Origin: JAVBUZ01 sp031554725
GTDB lineage: Bacteria; Bacillota; Clostridia; Lachnospirales; Lachnospiraceae
Direction of reading: 5' to 3'
DNA: 22,555 bases
Assembly (NCBI GenBank): GCA_031554725.1
Contig: JAVBUZ010000239.1
Span: 1 to 22,555 of the forward strand
Part shown: piece after piece, positions 1-6,311 of the stretch
Layout: every line of letters starts with the position of its first letter
How positions within the stretch are numbered: the stretch's first letter is position 1
The notes under the pieces: model-generated
The model's database searches: none
Told to the model about the DNA's origin: nothing
The model's input: only the letters and a program-made list of their open reading frames with translations
Translations under genes and position numbers: made by a program

Positions 1-585
1 ATAAAAAATTGTTTTCAAGTCCTCTTCATATATAATTTCCAGGGCTGATGCCATTCCCTTTGCAATGCTATATGTGCCATAACCATCGTAGTCCTCTACC
101 AGTTCCATGGCCTCATAAAGATCCTCTATTTTTTCTCTATAAAAGATACTGATGTCGTAGTGCTCCCACAGTCCAATTACATCATAATTCTCTAATTCAT
201 AAAGTAAAGACGTAATACCTTCAAAGTCTCTTTTGGCATATAGCTCATCTAGCTTGTCAACATTTCTGTCGTACCAGGTATATGCGTTCTCCAGCTTTTC
301 AATACGAATATTATCTTCCGCAAGCTCCAGCGCTTTTTCCGCTTTATATTTACCCGCACCTATGAAACACATGAGCGCAATAATCGCAAGTGTTAGCAAA
401 AGGCTTAGTCTGATTCCTCTCCAAAACGTTTTATTTCCTTCTATATCTAAATCCTCTAAATCATCATGAATGTCTTCAAGCTCACTCATGTACTTTTTTT
501 CTGCATTTCTAAACTGCTGTGCATCGCAATAAGGGCAGATTACTGAATTATCTGGTATTATTGCATAACAATTATGACATTTCAT
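1..585 (-). CDS. Zinc-ribbon, single-pass membrane protein (C-terminus off the window)
   Basis: The frame is open from an ATG at 585 to the window edge, giving 195 residues with no stop, so the gene is partial. A GGAG ribosome binding site lies 7 bases before the ATG. The N-terminus is a four-cysteine zinc ribbon: C3-x2-C6 and C17-x2-C20, each pair within CxxC. An acidic linker (about residues 29-50) leads to one hydrophobic membrane segment at about 58-77. The rest is a charged region rich in Glu, Asp, Tyr and Leu, probably helical and outside the membrane. This matches the broad class of bacterial zinc-ribbon domain membrane proteins, whose function is unknown. It lies 53 bp downstream of the pseudouridine synthase gene on the same strand and may be co-transcribed with it. 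I see no enzymatic motif. Confidence 0.8.
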   Translation of the reverse strand, partial: MKCHNCYAIIPDNSVICPYCDAQQFRNAEKKYMSELEDIHDDLEDLDIEGNKTFWRGIRLSLLLTLAIIALMCFIGAGKYKAEKALELAEDNIRIEKLENAYTWYDRNVDKLDELYAKRDFEGITSLLYELENYDVIGLWEHYDISIFYREKIEDLYEAMELVEDYDGYGTYSIAKGMASALEIIYEEDLKTIFY

Positions 586-638
586 AAACATTCTCCGCTT
601 CTTCTTAGGTATTACGTAAATACTTTTCTCTGGTGATA

Positions 639-1409
639 CTATAGTCCAATTGTCTGTTCTAGAGAGATTTTACGATACTGCCCCGTCTTAAGCTCCTCAT
701 CTAATTTCAGATTGCCAATTGCCACTCTCTTTAAATACACCACAAAGCACCCAATGCTTCTCATCATTCTTTTCACCTGATGCTTTTTTCCTTCCGAGAT
801 TGTTAAGTAACCCGCAGTCACTTCTTGCCTATGTAGATTGCATTTCACAACTTGGCACCCATCCTGTTGCATCTTCTCTTTAAGCTCTGTATAAAGTCCG
901 GTGGTCACAATTTCAATCTTTGCTGGCCTAGTTAGCTCCTCTTCACCAATGTCCACGCCCTGCTCAATGGCCCTAATAGCCTCCTTATCAATTGCTCCAA
1001 ACACCCAGAAAAAATAGGTTTTTTCCACATGATGCTCTGGGTCCATGAGCCTGTGACTTAGCTGCCCATCGTTTGTAACCAAAAGAAGCCCCTCGGTATC
1101 TTTATCTAAACGGCCTACCGCAAATAAGCCTTCCGTATCCACATCCGAAAAAAAATCAAATATGGTTTTATGGAGAACATCACTTTTAGCAGTAATGCAG
1201 CCTGCCGGCTTATAAAACATGTAGCAGACGCTCTCTATGTTTTTAATCTCTTTTCCTTGATAGGTCACATCATCTGTTTGCTCATTGATTTCTTCCGCTG
1301 GCACACATATGGTCCGTCCATTCACTTGAACTTGCCCATCGTAAATGTATTGCCTGACTTTTTTTCGTGTGCCTATTTGGGCAAGGGATAGGTATTTATC
1401 TAGTCGCAT
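639..1409 (-). CDS. rsuA: RsuA-family 16S rRNA pseudouridine synthase
   Basis: This 256-residue protein should convert a specific uridine in small-subunit rRNA to pseudouridine; RsuA of E. coli acts on U516. Residues 1-50 form an S4 RNA-binding domain (MRLDKYLSLAQIGTRKKVRQ). The catalytic domain begins near residue 62 with the FYKPAG segment. It carries the family signature GRLDKDTEGLLLVTNDG at 99-115, in which D102 is the expected catalytic aspartate. The later GKKHQVKRMM and LKRVAIG segments are also typical of the RsuA/RluB/RluE/RluF group. Length is normal. An AAGGA site lies 10 bases before the ATG. RsuA is favoured over RluB/F by overall pattern, but the exact target uridine is inferred. 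Confidence 0.9.
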   Translation of the reverse strand: MRLDKYLSLAQIGTRKKVRQYIYDGQVQVNGRTICVPAEEINEQTDDVTYQGKEIKNIESVCYMFYKPAGCITAKSDVLHKTIFDFFSDVDTEGLFAVGRLDKDTEGLLLVTNDGQLSHRLMDPEHHVEKTYFFWVFGAIDKEAIRAIEQGVDIGEEELTRPAKIEIVTTGLYTELKEKMQQDGCQVVKCNLHRQEVTAGYLTISEGKKHQVKRMMRSIGCFVVYLKRVAIGNLKLDEELKTGQYRKISLEQTIGL

Positions 1410-1446
1410 GTTGGCTCACTTTCCTTTTAGGCAGATATTTTCCTTA

Positions 1447-1475
1447 GTTATATCGTGAGCACAGCTCACGATCAA
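1447..1475 (-). promoter_or_regulatory. Candidate sigma-70 promoter of the pseudouridine synthase gene, with palindromic spacer
   Basis: Read on the minus strand, TTGATC (1475-1470) and TATAAC (1452-1447) are separated by exactly 17 bp. The spacer is almost filled by a perfect 9-bp inverted repeat, ATCGTGAGC-TGT-GCTCACGAT (1472-1452), which overlaps both hexamers. The palindrome could be an operator, or part of the mobile-looking repeat that continues upstream. Gene start is about 40 bp downstream. Confidence 0.45.
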
Positions 1476-1531
1476 CATTCGCCGTTCGCAATGAATAGGC
1501 TTCGCCTACTCCCACTCACTAACGCTCATTG
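1452..1531. repeat. Palindrome-rich intergenic repeat
   Basis: Two hairpin-forming units lie back to back. The first is ATCGTGAGC-ACA-GCTCACGAT at 1452-1472. The second is bounded by CAATGA (1489-1494) and TCATTG (1526-1531) and contains the inner stem TAGGC-TTC-GCCTA at 1496-1508. The TTCGCAATG and GGCTTCGCC words resemble the repeat family seen again near 8739 and 9675-10040, suggesting one dispersed repeat type. There is no coding potential. Confidence 0.55.
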
Positions 1532-1617
1532 TATCATAAAAATGGAGCCTAAAAAAGCGTCGGACGATAGAATTTTTCTTGAATTTGTATAACTAACAAG
1601 CTTTTTTTATAGAGTTG

Positions 1618-1626
1618 TGTTATAAT
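1618..1626 (+). promoter_or_regulatory. Extended -10 promoter for the 33-residue lysine-rich gene
   Basis: TGTTATAAT is a perfect extended -10 element (TGn plus TATAAT) on the plus strand, about 60 bp before the lysine-rich reading frame's ribosome binding site. No good -35 hexamer lies 17 bp upstream, which is usual for extended -10 promoters. Confidence 0.45.
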
Positions 1627-1694
1627 ATTGTTGGTAGTAAAGATAGATTGTAAGATATAAGTTTACATTTCTAAAAAGAAAGGCGGTGCTTATA

Positions 1695-1796
1695 ATGCCA
1701 CAAAAAGGTGAAGTAAAAAAAGAAACAAAAAAGAAAAAAGCTGAGGTACCTGTTGGTCAAACCAAAGTGAAAAAAGACAAAAAGAAATATGATTAA
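1695..1796 (+). CDS. 33-residue lysine-rich small protein
   Basis: ATG at 1695 to TAA at 1796 encodes 33 residues, of which about 14 are lysine. It begins MPQKGEVKKETKKKKAEV and ends VKKDKKKYD. It is highly basic with no hydrophobic stretch, so it is probably cytosolic and disordered, perhaps binding RNA, ribosomes or DNA. Support that it is real: an AAAGGCGGTG ribosome binding site just before the ATG, an extended -10 promoter at 1618-1626, and a strong hairpin terminator at 1815-1865 directly after the stop. It is a complete transcription unit on the strand opposite to its neighbours. I do not recognise the family and assign no function. The competing 60-residue minus-strand reading frame here is mostly low-complexity Phe/Leu, the complement of the lysine codons. 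Confidence 0.6.
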   Translation: MPQKGEVKKETKKKKAEVPVGQTKVKKDKKKYD

Positions 1797-1814
1797 ATAT
1801 ATTTCTAAAATGAT

Positions 1815-1865
1815 AAAAGACCACCTTTTGAGAGTCAATGCATGACTTCCCAACGGTGGTCTTTT
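1815..1865. terminator. Bidirectional Rho-independent terminator
   Basis: AAAAGACCACC (1815-1825) pairs perfectly with GGTGGTCTTTT (1855-1865). The loop holds a smaller AGTCA/TGACT stem. T-runs flank the hairpin in both directions, so it can end both the small plus-strand gene and the minus-strand ABC permease gene that converge here. Confidence 0.8.
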
Positions 1866-1870
1866 TATAA

Positions 1871-3010
1871 CTACTCTAGCATAATACTTTTAATTGACTG
1901 TTTTCCAACTTGCCTTGAATAAAAAGAAATAATAAGTTCGTAGGATACAATAAATGCCACAAGGGATATGGCTAACGCTTTATAATCAAAACCATATGTT
2001 GGCATGTTTTCAAAATTGGCGAAAACTACATCCACCATAATTCTAAGTAGACCATATTGGTATGCCGTTCCAATAGCAAAGCCTATGTACGAAACAGGGC
2101 GATAACCACCAAGAATGGAGTTACTGCATTCCTTTTGCGAATACCCAAAGGCTTTCATCATTGCGATTGTCTTTGTATTGGCTTTTACTACGCTTGTTAG
2201 GGACATTAGGAGCGTCATATAGGCTAAAATAAGTCCAATTGAAATTATCATCCATGAAAAGGTCTCACTTGCTAGGTCATCCATTGACATAGACATTTGG
2301 GTCATTGCCGAAAAGCAGAATGCGGAAAAGCCCACAAAAAACACAAGAATTTTTCTACTTCGTAAAGTATTTTTCTTTAAGTCAGTTAAAAACGGAAATT
2401 CCTTCTTTTCGTCTTTGGCTATTTTAATCTTAACCGTTTGTGCTTCCTTAAGCAAATCAATTACAGGACTTTTCATCTTAAGAAGCGCGTACACTACCGC
2501 CAAAAGCATAAAAAAAACTGTTGGCAAAACAAGCAAGGAAAAAGAAAGTGCAAAGTGAAACTGCGGTAATATCTCAGGGAAAAGGCCTTCCCCATTTTGC
2601 ATTTCATAAAAGCTTGGCATATAAACTTCGGCAACCATATATCCTAAAAGAGAGCCGAAAAATACACTTATGCCAAACACCCAAAAGTGCTTTGCAACAC
2701 GAAATTTAGAATATCCTAATGCTTTCAAAATACCAAGCTCTTTTCCGTGGCTGTCAATATAATTTCTCACATAGAAAATCAGCATTACCACCGTTGTAGC
2801 AACTAGACAGCCTCCCGAAACGGCTGCTATCACCTTACCCATTGCTACTTTTGCGTCATACATTATCATTCCCTGAACGGTTGTTATTTCATCCTTTATT
2901 TCTACGATATCAATGTTGTAATTTAAAAATAACTGACATACATAAACCGCACATGCTGCTACGATGGTTATTGCGAATAGCTTTGTTAAATCCTTTATTC
3001 CTATTACCAT
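1871..3010 (-). CDS. Compact FtsX-type ABC transporter permease
   Basis: This is a polytopic inner-membrane permease that should pair with the ATPase encoded just upstream. I chose the ATG at 3010 (379 residues, MVIGIKDLTKLF...), 4 bases after the ATPase stop, because the GGATGG that ends the ATPase gene then serves as ribosome binding site. A start at 3052 would overlap the ATPase gene by 38 bases. The protein has two FtsX-like cores of about four membrane segments each. Each contains the family loop: KELGILKALGYSKFRV in the first half and TIAMMKAFGYSQKE in the second. The large extracytoplasmic domain of MacB/LolE relatives is absent; only about 30 residues separate the first two membrane segments. 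Substrate is unknown. The TetR neighbour suggests efflux of a toxic or antimicrobial compound. A bidirectional terminator follows the stop. Confidence 0.8.
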   Translation of the reverse strand: MVIGIKDLTKLFAITIVAACAVYVCQLFLNYNIDIVEIKDEITTVQGMIMYDAKVAMGKVIAAVSGGCLVATTVVMLIFYVRNYIDSHGKELGILKALGYSKFRVAKHFWVFGISVFFGSLLGYMVAEVYMPSFYEMQNGEGLFPEILPQFHFALSFSLLVLPTVFFMLLAVVYALLKMKSPVIDLLKEAQTVKIKIAKDEKKEFPFLTDLKKNTLRSRKILVFFVGFSAFCFSAMTQMSMSMDDLASETFSWMIISIGLILAYMTLLMSLTSVVKANTKTIAMMKAFGYSQKECSNSILGGYRPVSYIGFAIGTAYQYGLLRIMVDVVFANFENMPTYGFDYKALAISLVAFIVSYELIISFYSRQVGKQSIKSIMLE

Positions 3011-3014
3011 ATGA

Positions 3015-3707
3015 TTACCATCCAATCTCATAAGCAGTTTTCTGGGTTTCATTTGTATAGACTTCCGAGATTTTTCCGCTGTTCATCTTGATAATTGTTT
3101 TAGCCATTTCTGCAATATTGAGATTGTGCGTTACCATTACAATGGTGAAGCCATACTGCTTTTGTAATTTGCAAATATAGTCAAGCACCTGCCTCCCCGT
3201 CTGCTCATCTAATGCACCCGTTGGCTCGTCAAGAAACAGAACTTTCGGCTTTTTAGCAAGGGCTCTTGCAACGGATACTCTCTGCTGCTCACCTCCTGAA
3301 AGCTCATTTGGATATTTCTGCAGCTTGTCTTTAAGTCCCACTGCTTCAATAACCTGTTTATAGTCTTTATTTGCCGCCAAATCAGCCCCCATCTTTACAT
3401 TTTTTGCAACATTCATATTGGGTAGCAAATAGTACTGTTGAAAAATAAACCCAATATTCCCCTTTCGAAACTCGGTCAATTTGCTGTCAGAAAGTGTTGT
3501 AATATCCTTTCCATCGTAGCTGATTTGACCGCCTTCAGGGCGTTCCAGACCTGACATTACATTTAGAAGCGTAGACTTTCCCGAACCAGAAGCACCCAAA
3601 ATAACTGCAAAATCCCCATCCTCAATTTTTAAACTAATATTTTTTAACACCTGAAATCGGCTTTCTTCATTTCCATAGAACTTATTTATTCCTTTTATCT
3701 CAATCAT
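3015..3707 (-). CDS. ABC transporter ATP-binding protein (LolD/MacB class)
   Basis: This 230-residue ATPase powers the FtsX-type permease encoded downstream. All motifs are intact: Walker A GASGSGKST (38-46), Q-loop Q90 in FIFQQYYLLP, signature LSGGEQQR (136-143), Walker B VLFLDEPTGALD (156-167), and the switch histidine in VMVTHN. The FIFQQYYLLPNM and DEPTGALD pattern is typical of MacB/LolD/SalX exporters. The start overlaps the end of the TetR gene by 8 bases (ATGATTGA), with GAGG upstream, so translation is probably coupled. The stop lies 4 bases before the permease start. Confidence 0.92.
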   Translation of the reverse strand: MIEIKGINKFYGNEESRFQVLKNISLKIEDGDFAVILGASGSGKSTLLNVMSGLERPEGGQISYDGKDITTLSDSKLTEFRKGNIGFIFQQYYLLPNMNVAKNVKMGADLAANKDYKQVIEAVGLKDKLQKYPNELSGGEQQRVSVARALAKKPKVLFLDEPTGALDEQTGRQVLDYICKLQKQYGFTIVMVTHNLNIAEMAKTIIKMNSGKISEVYTNETQKTAYEIGW

Positions 3708-4281
3708 CCTTTTTTTCCTCTTTCATTTTTTTCAGTAAACTAATAAACACTTCCGTTATCATTTCACTTATTTCTTCACCTGTAAAATGGCACATCTTCG
3801 TCGCACATAGGGAAGCTATTCCATGGGTGTAAATCCATAAATGCTTATACAATCTTTCAGCGTCTTTTTCTTCCATTCCATATTCTCGAATAATTGATGC
3901 AAGAATTTTATCATAGCTTTCATCTATCATAGGTAGCACGTTGTCAATGCCGGAAGGCCTCGCCTGCTCACTCATAAAAAGAATTTGGAAAAGCTTTGGC
4001 TCTTTTATTGCAAAAAGAATGTACTGCGTTCCTACTCCCTTAAAGGCAGGGTTATCAGCTAAGCCTCTTTCCACATATTCCTTATAAACGCCTTTCATAT
4101 CTTCAAGAACGGCTTGCTGCACCTCTTCCATATTCTCAAACACCGTAAAAATAGGACATGCAGAGCTTCCTAGCTTATTTCCTAAAGCTCTTGCTGTTAA
4201 GCTTTCAAAGTTTTCTGCTCTAACAATTTCTAGTGCCGCTTTTGTAATCTGCTCTTTTGTAAATTTCGCTTTTGGTGGCAT
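3700..4281 (-). CDS. TetR/AcrR-family transcriptional regulator
   Basis: A 193-residue one-component repressor. The N-terminal helix-turn-helix (residues 6-52, FTKEQITKAALEIVRAENFE ... ARALGNKLGSSACPIFTVFENMEEV) is a recognisable TetR_N domain. The C-terminal helical domain (about 60-190) should bind ligand and dimerise. It resembles the group with a KEPKLFQILFM segment. It is the first gene of a three-gene operon with an ABC ATPase and permease, so it most likely represses its own operon until a substrate binds. A candidate operator and a consensus promoter sit 30-80 bp upstream. The ligand is not deducible. Confidence 0.88.
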   Translation of the reverse strand: MPPKAKFTKEQITKAALEIVRAENFESLTARALGNKLGSSACPIFTVFENMEEVQQAVLEDMKGVYKEYVERGLADNPAFKGVGTQYILFAIKEPKLFQILFMSEQARPSGIDNVLPMIDESYDKILASIIREYGMEEKDAERLYKHLWIYTHGIASLCATKMCHFTGEEISEMITEVFISLLKKMKEEKKDD

Positions 4282-4308
4282 AATATATACCCTTCTTTCT
4301 AAAACCTT

Positions 4309-4329
4309 TGTTCTATAACAGGTGTTCTA
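4309..4329. promoter_or_regulatory. Candidate operator of the TetR/ABC operon
   Basis: The site has TGTTCTA twice (4309-4315 and 4323-4329, 14 bp apart), and TGTT-ctat-AACA forms an inverted repeat (4309-4320). It sits just downstream of the -10 box, where a bound repressor would block transcription start. The assignment to the adjacent TetR is inferred from position. Confidence 0.45.
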
Positions 4330-4358
4330 AGTATAATATTTTATTACAGGAATGTCAA
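4330..4358 (-). promoter_or_regulatory. Consensus sigma-70 promoter of the TetR/ABC operon
   Basis: On the minus strand, TTGACA (4358-4353) and TATACT (4335-4330) are separated by exactly 17 bp. The -35 is perfect and the -10 has one mismatch. It directs transcription into the TetR gene starting at 4281. Confidence 0.8.
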
Positions 4359-4389
4359 TAAGCCGACAGGAAATTCCTGTCGGCTTATT
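4357..4389 (-). terminator. Hairpin terminator of the CPBP-like gene
   Basis: AATAAGCCGACAGG (4357-4370) pairs perfectly with CCTGTCGGCTTATT (4376-4389) around a 5-base loop. It lies 37 bp after the stop of the upstream minus-strand gene. The T-tract is poor (TTATTGACATT). It abuts the -35 box of the next operon, insulating the TetR operon from read-through. Confidence 0.65.
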
Positions 4390-4425
4390 GGTTGTATGAC
4401 ATATGAAAATATTAGGATGTAAGTA

Positions 4426-5103
4426 CTAAAGCACAAACATTAAAAATAACACAATCCATGACTTTCTGATATCCCTATTGACAAGCAAGTAAACTGCGCC
4501 AAACATAAACCCTGATATGGCTGATAGTATACCGTTGGCTGGGTCAAAAAAACCACGACTAATGATATGTGCTATACCCCAAGTCAAGCCGCAAACAATT
4601 CCACCCCAAGGTATATTGGGCTTTTTTGTCCAACTTTCAAATGCTTTTTGACCAAAAACTATTATGAGTAAAAACATTACCGTTTCAACTATGTAATAGA
4701 TGTATTGAAACACAAACCTCAGCGGTCCGTTTGCAATAAACTCCCTAATTACTTTGAAATTCATACCCCAAGCTATATAGCTCATTACCAAAGAAAGTAC
4801 AACCGCCAAAATCACGGTACCCCATTGCCAAGCCTTCATCTTTTCGCCTTTTATAAATATGTCAAAGCCCGTTTTGGCTTTTGCAAGTCGCACAAGTAAA
4901 ACAGCAGAAATACTCCACACGATACAGGTTACTATCCAATGCACAATCATTTGCCAGTGTGGTCCCTGAAAACTTACAACTTCCCCAAAAGCAAGATAGC
5001 CAAGCCCTACTACCACAAATTCCAGACCAAGCCCTGAAAATGCACCAAATGCAAGCAGTAAATACTTCCACCCCGAATTTTTTATAAAACTTCCCTTATC
5101 CAT
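4426..5103 (-). CDS. Polytopic membrane protein, distant CPBP (Abi) family
   Basis: A 225-residue integral membrane protein with about six to seven hydrophobic segments (about 13-38, 52-72, 94-113, 128-152, 166-184, 192-208, 214-225). It has traces of CPBP intramembrane protease motifs: a glutamate in a membrane helix at E140 (YIVETVMF) and a histidine in GLTWGIAHI at H179, in a WxxxH arrangement close to the usual FxxxH. The second glutamate and arginine of the EExxxR motif are missing, as is the final Asn/His. Enzymatic activity is therefore doubtful, and the match is a weak inference. The start has an excellent GGAGGGGG site. It has its own promoter and terminator, so it is a single-gene unit. 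Confidence 0.65.
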   Translation of the reverse strand: MDKGSFIKNSGWKYLLLAFGAFSGLGLEFVVVGLGYLAFGEVVSFQGPHWQMIVHWIVTCIVWSISAVLLVRLAKAKTGFDIFIKGEKMKAWQWGTVILAVVLSLVMSYIAWGMNFKVIREFIANGPLRFVFQYIYYIVETVMFLLIIVFGQKAFESWTKKPNIPWGGIVCGLTWGIAHIISRGFFDPANGILSAISGFMFGAVYLLVNRDIRKSWIVLFLMFVL

Positions 5104-5132
5104 AAATGTCCCCCTCCAATATAAATAATAAT

Positions 5133-5163
5133 ATTATAAGCTCTGATTTGTTACTGGTTTCAA
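5133..5163 (-). promoter_or_regulatory. Candidate promoter of the CPBP-like gene
   Basis: A perfect TATAAT (5138-5133, minus strand) lies 30 bp before the ATG, preceded by TTGAAA (5163-5158). The spacer is 19 bp, longer than ideal. Confidence 0.45.
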
Positions 5164-5264
5164 CAAAAATATTTTACCATAACCAATCAACTGAGTCCAT
5201 TCTAGAATTTTACTTATAATTTCTTTATGGGAATATTTATCGGCGCGTGGCTCAGCTTGCTAGA

Positions 5265-5294
5265 GTGCTCCTTCAGGAATCTTCCTGAAAGCAC
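5265..5294. terminator. Hairpin after the GH27-GH43 operon
   Basis: GTGCT-cc-TTCAGGAA (5265-5279) pairs with TTCCTGAA-a-GCAC (5282-5294) in a long, slightly bulged stem 26 bp past the GH43 stop. A T-run follows only on the plus strand. On the operon's strand it is a hairpin without a T-tract, so it may be a processing or stability element rather than an intrinsic terminator. Confidence 0.4.
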
Positions 5295-5319
5295 AGGCTT
5301 TTTAGTAACTTTATTAAGG

Positions 5320-6306
5320 TTAATAAATCACAGGAAAATCCTTGTCATCCCACTTAATCTTCCTGAATCTGGCATGACGGCATGGGTCAAACAGAGGATT
5401 ATTTCCTGCATATTTACACTGTCCCTTGAAGCATTCCTTGCTTCTAGAATGGTAGATTATCACATCATTTCCCTGCTCATCTACAGTAAAGGAATTGTGA
5501 CCTGGACCATACTCATCTTCTAAATCATCGGAACACAAAACTGGCTGATCGTATTTTTTCCAAGAGGACTTGCAAAGTACTGGTGCATCCATTGAACACT
5601 CTAGCATCCCTACACAATACTCAGGGCCAGTGCCGGCTGCAGAATAAAAAACGATAATTTTATTTTCATGTATCAGTGCCGCCGGCCCCTCATTAACTGC
5701 ATATCGAACCTTTTCCCATGAATATTCCGGTTGGGTTAAAAGCATAGGAAGTGTCATAAGCTGCCAAGGCTTTTCTATAGACACCTGAGCAATATAGAGA
5801 CAGGAAATTTTGTTTTCATTTTGTTGTGCCCAGATCACATAGGCCTCATCCTTCACCTCAAAAAAGGTCATATCCAGAGAAAATCCAGTATAGGAAAAGG
5901 TATCCTCAGGCAAACCTTTCATTTTTCCCACTTCCTCCCAGGCATCCTCATATGGACTCTGTCCCAGACAACGAAGCACTCGACAATCGAGGTTCCACCA
6001 AGACTGCGTGGTGCTGCTGCCTGCATAAAATACATACCATTTTCCGGCTATACAATGGATTTCCGGTGCCCAGATAAACCGGTGTGACTGTGTGTTTTCT
6101 CCTGCCTTCCAGATTACCTTTTCGGTACTGTCATCTCGAAGCCCGTCCAAGGTCTTTGCTCGTCGAAGAATTACTCTGTCATAGCCCTCTGTATCCTGCT
6201 CGCTTTTCATGGGGTAGGATGCAGTAAAATAATAATACCCATCTGTTCCCTTGGTCACAAAAGGGTCTGCCCGCTCTATAATAAACGGCTCCTGATATTT
6301 CATCAT
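5320..6306 (-). CDS. GH43-family glycoside hydrolase (arabinofuranosidase/xylosidase type)
   Basis: A 328-residue cytosolic five-bladed beta-propeller enzyme with no signal peptide. The GH43 triad is visible: D14 in RADPFV (general base), D145 in SLDMTFF (pKa modulator) and E207 in NEGPA (general acid). FIWAPEIH at 78-85 and the late GPGHNSF segment are also family marks. I chose the ATG at 6306 because GGAGGAG lies 8 bases before it. A GTG at 6324 would overlap the preceding gene. The ribosome binding site is made from the last Glu-Glu codons and stop of the GH27 gene, so translation is coupled. GH43 enzymes usually remove alpha-L-arabinofuranose or beta-D-xylose. The exact linkage cannot be read, but the GH27 partner fits arabinose/galactose-bearing plant glycans. 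Confidence 0.85.
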   Translation of the reverse strand: MMKYQEPFIIERADPFVTKGTDGYYYFTASYPMKSEQDTEGYDRVILRRAKTLDGLRDDSTEKVIWKAGENTQSHRFIWAPEIHCIAGKWYVFYAGSSTTQSWWNLDCRVLRCLGQSPYEDAWEEVGKMKGLPEDTFSYTGFSLDMTFFEVKDEAYVIWAQQNENKISCLYIAQVSIEKPWQLMTLPMLLTQPEYSWEKVRYAVNEGPAALIHENKIIVFYSAAGTGPEYCVGMLECSMDAPVLCKSSWKKYDQPVLCSDDLEDEYGPGHNSFTVDEQGNDVIIYHSRSKECFKGQCKYAGNNPLFDPCRHARFRKIKWDDKDFPVIY

Positions 6307-6311
6307 CGACT

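Noticed and set aside
1671..1853. 60-residue minus-strand frame opposite the small lysine-rich gene
   Set aside because: Low-complexity Phe/Leu product is the complement of AAA/AAG codons; it has no promoter and overlaps the bidirectional terminator.
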